The notes under the pieces: generated by a model
Database searches by the model: none
Told to the model about the DNA's origin: nothing
What the model saw: only the letters and a program-made list of their open reading frames with translations
Position numbers and translations under genes: made by a program
Part shown: in pieces, positions 60,538 to 64,000 of the stretch
Position numbering within the stretch: position 1 is the stretch's first letter
Layout: every line of letters begins with the position of its first letter
Origin: Haloferax sulfurifontis ATCC BAA-897
Lineage (GTDB): Archaea; Halobacteriota; Halobacteria; Halobacteriales; Haloferacaceae
Length of the DNA stretch: 64,000 nucleotides
Direction: 5' to 3'
Assembly (NCBI RefSeq): GCF_000337835.1
Contig: NZ_AOLM01000018.1
Location: forward strand, 124,001-188,000

Positions 60538-61593
60538 TCAGGATTCCCGCTCGGCGATGTAGCCCTTTTTACACTCGGGGCAGATGTCGCCGGCCCGCAT
60601 CGACGACGAGGACGCGCCGCGGGCGTGCCCGCAGTTCGGGCAGTAGTACTCGACGGCGTCGTCGGGGGCCTCGTTTCCGACGTTCGAATCGTCGGCGCGG
60701 ACGAACTCGTCTTCGTCTTCCGCCTCGACGTACTGGCCGTTGGACCGCTGGCTCTGCGGTGCGCTCTCCTCCGGCGTCAGCCCGCCGCCGAACGAGACCG
60801 AGACGGGCTCGCCGTCGTCCGGCTGGGCGTTCCAGCCCTCGTCGTCGCCCGGCGCGTCGGGCCACGCCCCGCGTTCGCGGGTCTGGCCCTGTTCGGCCTC
60901 CGCCTCGGCGTCGGCCTCGACGCCCGCCTCGGCGTCCGCGTCGATGAACTCCGCGTCGTCGCCGTCGGCCGGCGGCGTCGGGTCGTCGGTCTCCACCTCG
61001 TCGACCTCGTCGGGCCACTGCGTCCGGTCGCGGGGTTCCGACTGCGACTCGTCGTCGCCGAGGATGATGCCGTCGTCGGTCACCGGCGGGGCGTCGGCGC
61101 GTTCGGCGCTCCCGGTGTCAGCGCCACCGGCGTCGGCGCTCGCGTCCGGCTGGTCGGCCGGCCGGGCGTCGGGCGCGTCCGCAGTCTCGGCCTCGCTCGG
61201 CTGTTGCGCCGCGGGGTCAGCGTCCGCGCCCGCACCCGTCTCAGCGTCGCTGGCGGCGGCGTTGGCCTCGGCGTTGGCGGCGTCGGCCCGCGTCTCCGCG
61301 TCCGGTGCCGTCTCGATGGCGGCGTCTTCGGCCTCGGAGACGCCGGGTTGCGGCTTCGCCGGTTCGAAGCCCGCGGCCGCGGTCTCGACTTCGCCCTCCG
61401 TCATCCCGACCTCTTCGGGCGTTCGGATGGCCGTGACCTCCTTGTTCTCGCTGATTACCTGTTCGTTTCCGCACCGCGAACAGACCTGTATCTCCCGAAT
61501 CGAGACGACCACCTCGTCGCCGCGTTCCTCGCGCTCCCGTTCCGTCTCGGGGTCTCCGTAGGAGTGCCCGAGAAGACGGCAAGTAAGTCCCAT
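60538..61593 (-). CDS. Zinc-ribbon protein with long acidic linker (DUF7093-like)
   Basis: The 351-residue product has an N-terminal zinc site ('TCRLLGHSYGDPE' with 'QVCSRCGNEQV') and a C-terminal zinc ribbon ('EYYCPNCGHARGA' with 'AGDICPECKKGYIAE'). A roughly 230-residue Ala/Asp/Glu/Pro-rich disordered linker joins them. Such bipartite zinc proteins may bridge two nucleic-acid or protein partners; that is inference. CCTTTTTGT about 30 nt upstream supports the ATG at 61593. Confidence 0.85.
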   Translation of the reverse strand: MGLTCRLLGHSYGDPETEREREERGDEVVVSIREIQVCSRCGNEQVISENKEVTAIRTPEEVGMTEGEVETAAAGFEPAKPQPGVSEAEDAAIETAPDAETRADAANAEANAAASDAETGAGADADPAAQQPSEAETADAPDARPADQPDASADAGGADTGSAERADAPPVTDDGIILGDDESQSEPRDRTQWPDEVDEVETDDPTPPADGDDAEFIDADAEAGVEADAEAEAEQGQTRERGAWPDAPGDDEGWNAQPDDGEPVSVSFGGGLTPEESAPQSQRSNGQYVEAEDEDEFVRADDSNVGNEAPDDAVEYYCPNCGHARGASSSSMRAGDICPECKKGYIAERES

Positions 61594-61697
61594 TACGCGA
61601 GGATTCCGGGGTTCGGAAACAAAAAGGTACCCCCTGCCCGTCCGACGCCCGTCAGACGGGCGGTACAAGTAAACAGGAGGCCAACGATGTACCCGCT

Positions 61698-61997
61698 ATG
61701 AGAGCGAGGCGGGAGTTTCGGAACCGCCGCGACATCGAGGTCGCGGTGCTCGACGCGCTCGTCGACCGCCACGACGAGGGGATGACGGTGTTCGAACTCC
61801 GTGCCGCCGTGGACGCCGACATCGACACCATCGAAGAGGCGCTGTCAGCGCTCAAAGACGAGAGTCTCATCGTGATCGAAGAGGCCGACACGCGGGTACT
61901 CATCCACGCCGACGAGCGCGTCGTTCCGGACCCGAGCGAAGCCGTCGAAGAAGACGCGTCGCTGTTCGAGAGACTCCGCGAGCGGTTCGGACTCTGA
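61698..61997 (+). CDS. Winged-helix-like small protein (DUF6432-like)
   Basis: The 99-residue product has 'RRDIEVAVLDALVDRHDEGM', 'TVFELRAAVDADIDTIEEAL' and 'LKDESLIVIEEADTRVLIHA', which together form a helix-turn-helix plus wing. It is therefore a likely DNA-binding protein. The C-terminal helix 'LFERLRERFGL' could dimerise. AGTAAAC about 27 nt upstream is the TATA candidate. It is divergent from the zinc-ribbon gene with about 100 bases between starts. Confidence 0.82.
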   Translation: MRARREFRNRRDIEVAVLDALVDRHDEGMTVFELRAAVDADIDTIEEALSALKDESLIVIEEADTRVLIHADERVVPDPSEAVEEDASLFERLRERFGL

Positions 61998-62159
61998 GCG
62001 CGGCGACGCGGACCACAGACTCGTTTTGACTACCCCGTCAGCCGGGTCGTGAGACGCCGGGCCGGTCCCGCGCCGAAGACCGAACGGTTCCGTACCAAAA
62101 GCCGGGCGAGTCGTCCGGGAGTGGGAGGGTTTTACGCGCTGAAACCGAAACGGGGGGCA

Positions 62160-63257
62160 ATGACACTCGTCGCCGACATCCACGAGGCACACGGTGCGAC
62201 GTTCGAGACGCGCGGCGGAATCGAGGTCGTGAGCCACTACGGCCGCCCCGAACGGACTCACCGCGCCGTCAGAAACGGCGTCGGCGTCATCGAACACGGC
62301 TACGGCGTGGTCGTCGTCGAGGGCGAAGACAGAGTCGACTACGTCGACAACGCGGTGACCAACACCGTCCCCGACGAGGACGGCGAGGGCGTCTACGCCC
62401 TGCTTTTAGACCCCGACGGCCGCATCGAGACGGAGATGTACGTCTACAACGCGGGCGAGCGACTGCTGATTTTCACCCCGCGGGACCGCGCCGAACCGCT
62501 CGTCGAGGAGTGGCGCTCGAAGACGTTCCTCCAGCGCGTCAAGATACGCGACGCCTCCGACGAGTTCGGCGTCTTCGGCGTCCACGGCCCGCAGTCGACC
62601 GAGAAAGTGGCGAGCGTCCTCTCGGGAGCGGGCGCGCCGGAACCGGAACTCTCGTTCGTCCGCGGCTCCATCGGCGGCGAACTCGGCGTCACGGTCGTCG
62701 CCTCCGACAACCCGACCGGCGAGGAGGGCTACGACGTCATCTGCCGCGCGAAGGACGCCGAAGACGTGCTCGACGCGCTCCTGTTCTACGGCAACCCCTC
62801 GGTTCCCGTCGGCTATCAGACGTGGGACAGCCTCACCGCCGAGGCCGGTACGCCGCTTTTCGAGTCGGAACTCCGCGGCAACGTCCCGAACGTCGTCGGC
62901 GTCCGCAACGCGCTGGACTTCGACAAGGGCTGTTTCGTCGGTCAGGAACTCGTCTCGAAGATAGAAAACCGCGGGCGGCCCTCGCGCCGACTCGTCGGCT
63001 TCCGCGCCGACGCCCTCCCCGACTCCGGTGCCGAGGTCTCCGCTGACGGCGGGTCGGTCGGCACCGTCACCCGCGCCGTAGAGAGCCCGGTGCTCGACGC
63101 GCCCATCGGCTTCGCGCTCGTCGACTACGGCCTCGATACCGACGCCCTCGAAGTCGCGGTCGACGGCGACCGCGTCGGCGCGACCCGCGAGTCCCTCCCG
63201 TTCGTCGAGGGGAGCGCGGTTTCGGCGCGGATTCCGACGTATCCGGGCGCGGAATAG
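62160..63257 (+). CDS. YgfZ/GcvT-like tetrahydrofolate-binding protein
   Basis: The 365-residue product has the aminomethyltransferase fold: 'IHEAHGATFETRGGIEVVSH', 'YVDNAVTNTVPDEDGEGVYA' and a C-terminal barrel. 'DFDKGCFVGQELVSKIENRG' is the K-G-C-F-x-G-Q-E motif that marks YgfZ/IBA57 proteins, which use folate to help Fe-S cluster assembly, rather than true glycine-cleavage T protein. GTTTTACG about 27 nt upstream sets the start. No gcv genes are adjacent. Confidence 0.92.
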   Translation: MTLVADIHEAHGATFETRGGIEVVSHYGRPERTHRAVRNGVGVIEHGYGVVVVEGEDRVDYVDNAVTNTVPDEDGEGVYALLLDPDGRIETEMYVYNAGERLLIFTPRDRAEPLVEEWRSKTFLQRVKIRDASDEFGVFGVHGPQSTEKVASVLSGAGAPEPELSFVRGSIGGELGVTVVASDNPTGEEGYDVICRAKDAEDVLDALLFYGNPSVPVGYQTWDSLTAEAGTPLFESELRGNVPNVVGVRNALDFDKGCFVGQELVSKIENRGRPSRRLVGFRADALPDSGAEVSADGGSVGTVTRAVESPVLDAPIGFALVDYGLDTDALEVAVDGDRVGATRESLPFVEGSAVSARIPTYPGAE

Positions 63258-63293
63258 GAACGAGAGCGGAGAGTTGGGCGGCTCCCGACCGTC

Positions 63294-64000
63294 TCAGAGC
63301 AGTTTCTTCAGGTGCTCGCGCGAGAAAAACGAGCTCGGCTTGTCCATGTGGACGCCGATTTCGCCCGACAGCGACCGGAGGCCGACCCGCTGGAGCCACT
63401 CGGGAAAGGAGTAACACCGGCGCACGAGGTGGCCCAACCGAATCTCCCGGGAGAGCTCGTCGCGCCACGCCGACTCGTAGGCCGACAAGGTCTCGGGGTC
63501 GTCGGGGTCGATGGTCTCGGCGGCGATGTCGGCCGCGGTCATCCCGTAGAGGATGCCCCCGCCGGTGAACGGCTTGGTCTGCGCGGCCGCGTCGCCGACG
63601 AGGAACGCCCGCCGGGTCGTCGTCCGGTCCGGCGGGCCGATGGGGATGGCTCCCGAACAGAAGTGCTCTGTCTCCACGTCGTAGGTGTTCGTGAGCGCGT
63701 CGAACAGCTCGGTGACCTCCGCGCCCGGCGGGGCCGCGAGGCCGTACTCGACGCCGGCGTCGCCGCGGGGGATGCGCCACGCGAAAAAACGCGGGACCGT
63801 GAGGTGCACGTCCACGAAGTCGCCGTCGTCCGGCTCGGGGTCGAACGCGAGGACGCCGTGGAGCGTCTCCGACGGTTCGGGGAGGGAAAGCGCCCGGCGA
63901 ACCCGCGAGGTCGGGCCGTCACAGCCGGCGACCATCTTCGCCTCGAACTGGACGGTGCCGGCCTCGCCGGCGACGCTCACGGTCAGTCGGACCCGGTCGT
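63294..64000 (-). CDS. Geranylgeranyl reductase-family FAD oxidoreductase, C-terminal part
   Basis: The last 235 residues or so are present and the 5' end lies outside the window. Visible blocks are 'MVAGCDGPTSRVRRALSLPE' (the second FAD contact of the PHBH fold), 'FFAWRIPRGDAGVEYGLA' and 'AFLVGDAAAQTKPFTGGGIL' (GD motif binding the FAD ribityl chain). The C-terminus 'SSFFSREHLKKLL' suggests a membrane-associated end. Members saturate the isoprenoid chains of archaeal lipids or carotenoid-like substrates; the exact substrate is unclear. Confidence 0.9.
   Translation of the reverse strand, partial: DRVRLTVSVAGEAGTVQFEAKMVAGCDGPTSRVRRALSLPEPSETLHGVLAFDPEPDDGDFVDVHLTVPRFFAWRIPRGDAGVEYGLAAPPGAEVTELFDALTNTYDVETEHFCSGAIPIGPPDRTTTRRAFLVGDAAAQTKPFTGGGILYGMTAADIAAETIDPDDPETLSAYESAWRDELSREIRLGHLVRRCYSFPEWLQRVGLRSLSGEIGVHMDKPSSFFSREHLKKLL

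Overview
The window is a gene-dense, high-GC stretch of a haloarchaeal chromosome, most likely Haloferax or a close relative. This rests on the acidic proteomes, on A/T-rich TATA boxes about 25-33 nt before many start codons (leaderless transcripts), on group II thermosome, archaeal Rli1/ABCE1, L40e, Sec61-beta, archaemetzincin and F420 reductase genes, and on many small haloarchaea-only families. Species assignment is inference. I support about 76 protein genes, one tRNA-Ser(GGA), and a set of structured or repeated non-coding sites. Two genes are cut by the window edges: a MATE transporter on the left and a geranylgeranyl-reductase-family flavoprotein on the right. I see no rRNA, transposase, CRISPR array or replication origin.

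Layout. 0-10 kb: MATE transporter, ilvA, a cydAB bd-type oxidase operon with a third tiny membrane gene, RidA, tRNA-Ser with a degenerate copy of its 3' end downstream, a thermosome subunit with a heat-shock-type promoter, and an ornithine cyclodeaminase/alanine dehydrogenase family gene. 10-20 kb: leuS, two tandem Hsp20 genes, pheA, hisH, and a PhnD-PhnC-PhnE type ABC importer behind a perfect palindrome. 20-32 kb: an A/T-rich HTH islet, UDG, DUF99, an MBL hydrolase, L40e, thioredoxin, Sec61-beta, pdxT, hisE, an MFS transporter, npdG, a HAD hydrolase, archaemetzincin, UspA and rtcA. 32-43 kb: VOC protein, ABCE1 with an EMC6-like membrane gene, a PIN-ATPase-KH protein, a chemotaxis transducer, and M20 and M32 peptidases. 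43-53 kb: a UvrD-like helicase, an M24 fold that has lost its metal ligands, an SLC13/RCK transporter, DUF502, riboflavin synthase, PrsW and a FAU-1-like protein. 53-64 kb: a two-gene islet of a cytoplasmic subtilase preceded by a separate inhibitor-I9-like protein, NifU-like protein, a Tat/PGF-CTERM LVIVD protein, ROK glucokinase, AIM24, UspA, DUF5611, a zinc-ribbon protein and a YgfZ/GcvT protein.

Most genes are housekeeping, in short operons or alone. The strongest candidates for something new are: (1) the split pro-subtilase pair at 53.86-55.15 kb, lower in GC than its flanks, with a Cys/His-rich insert in the protease; (2) two consecutive hairpins at 57.30-57.38 kb whose loops are G-tract sequences, one a perfect four-run G-quadruplex motif; (3) a long near-continuous stem-loop at 9.33-9.41 kb behind its own TATA-like box; (4) the tRNA-Ser tail duplication at 6.2-6.36 kb; and (5) several unlisted micro-genes, including a 40-residue ORF that overlaps the glucokinase stop codon.
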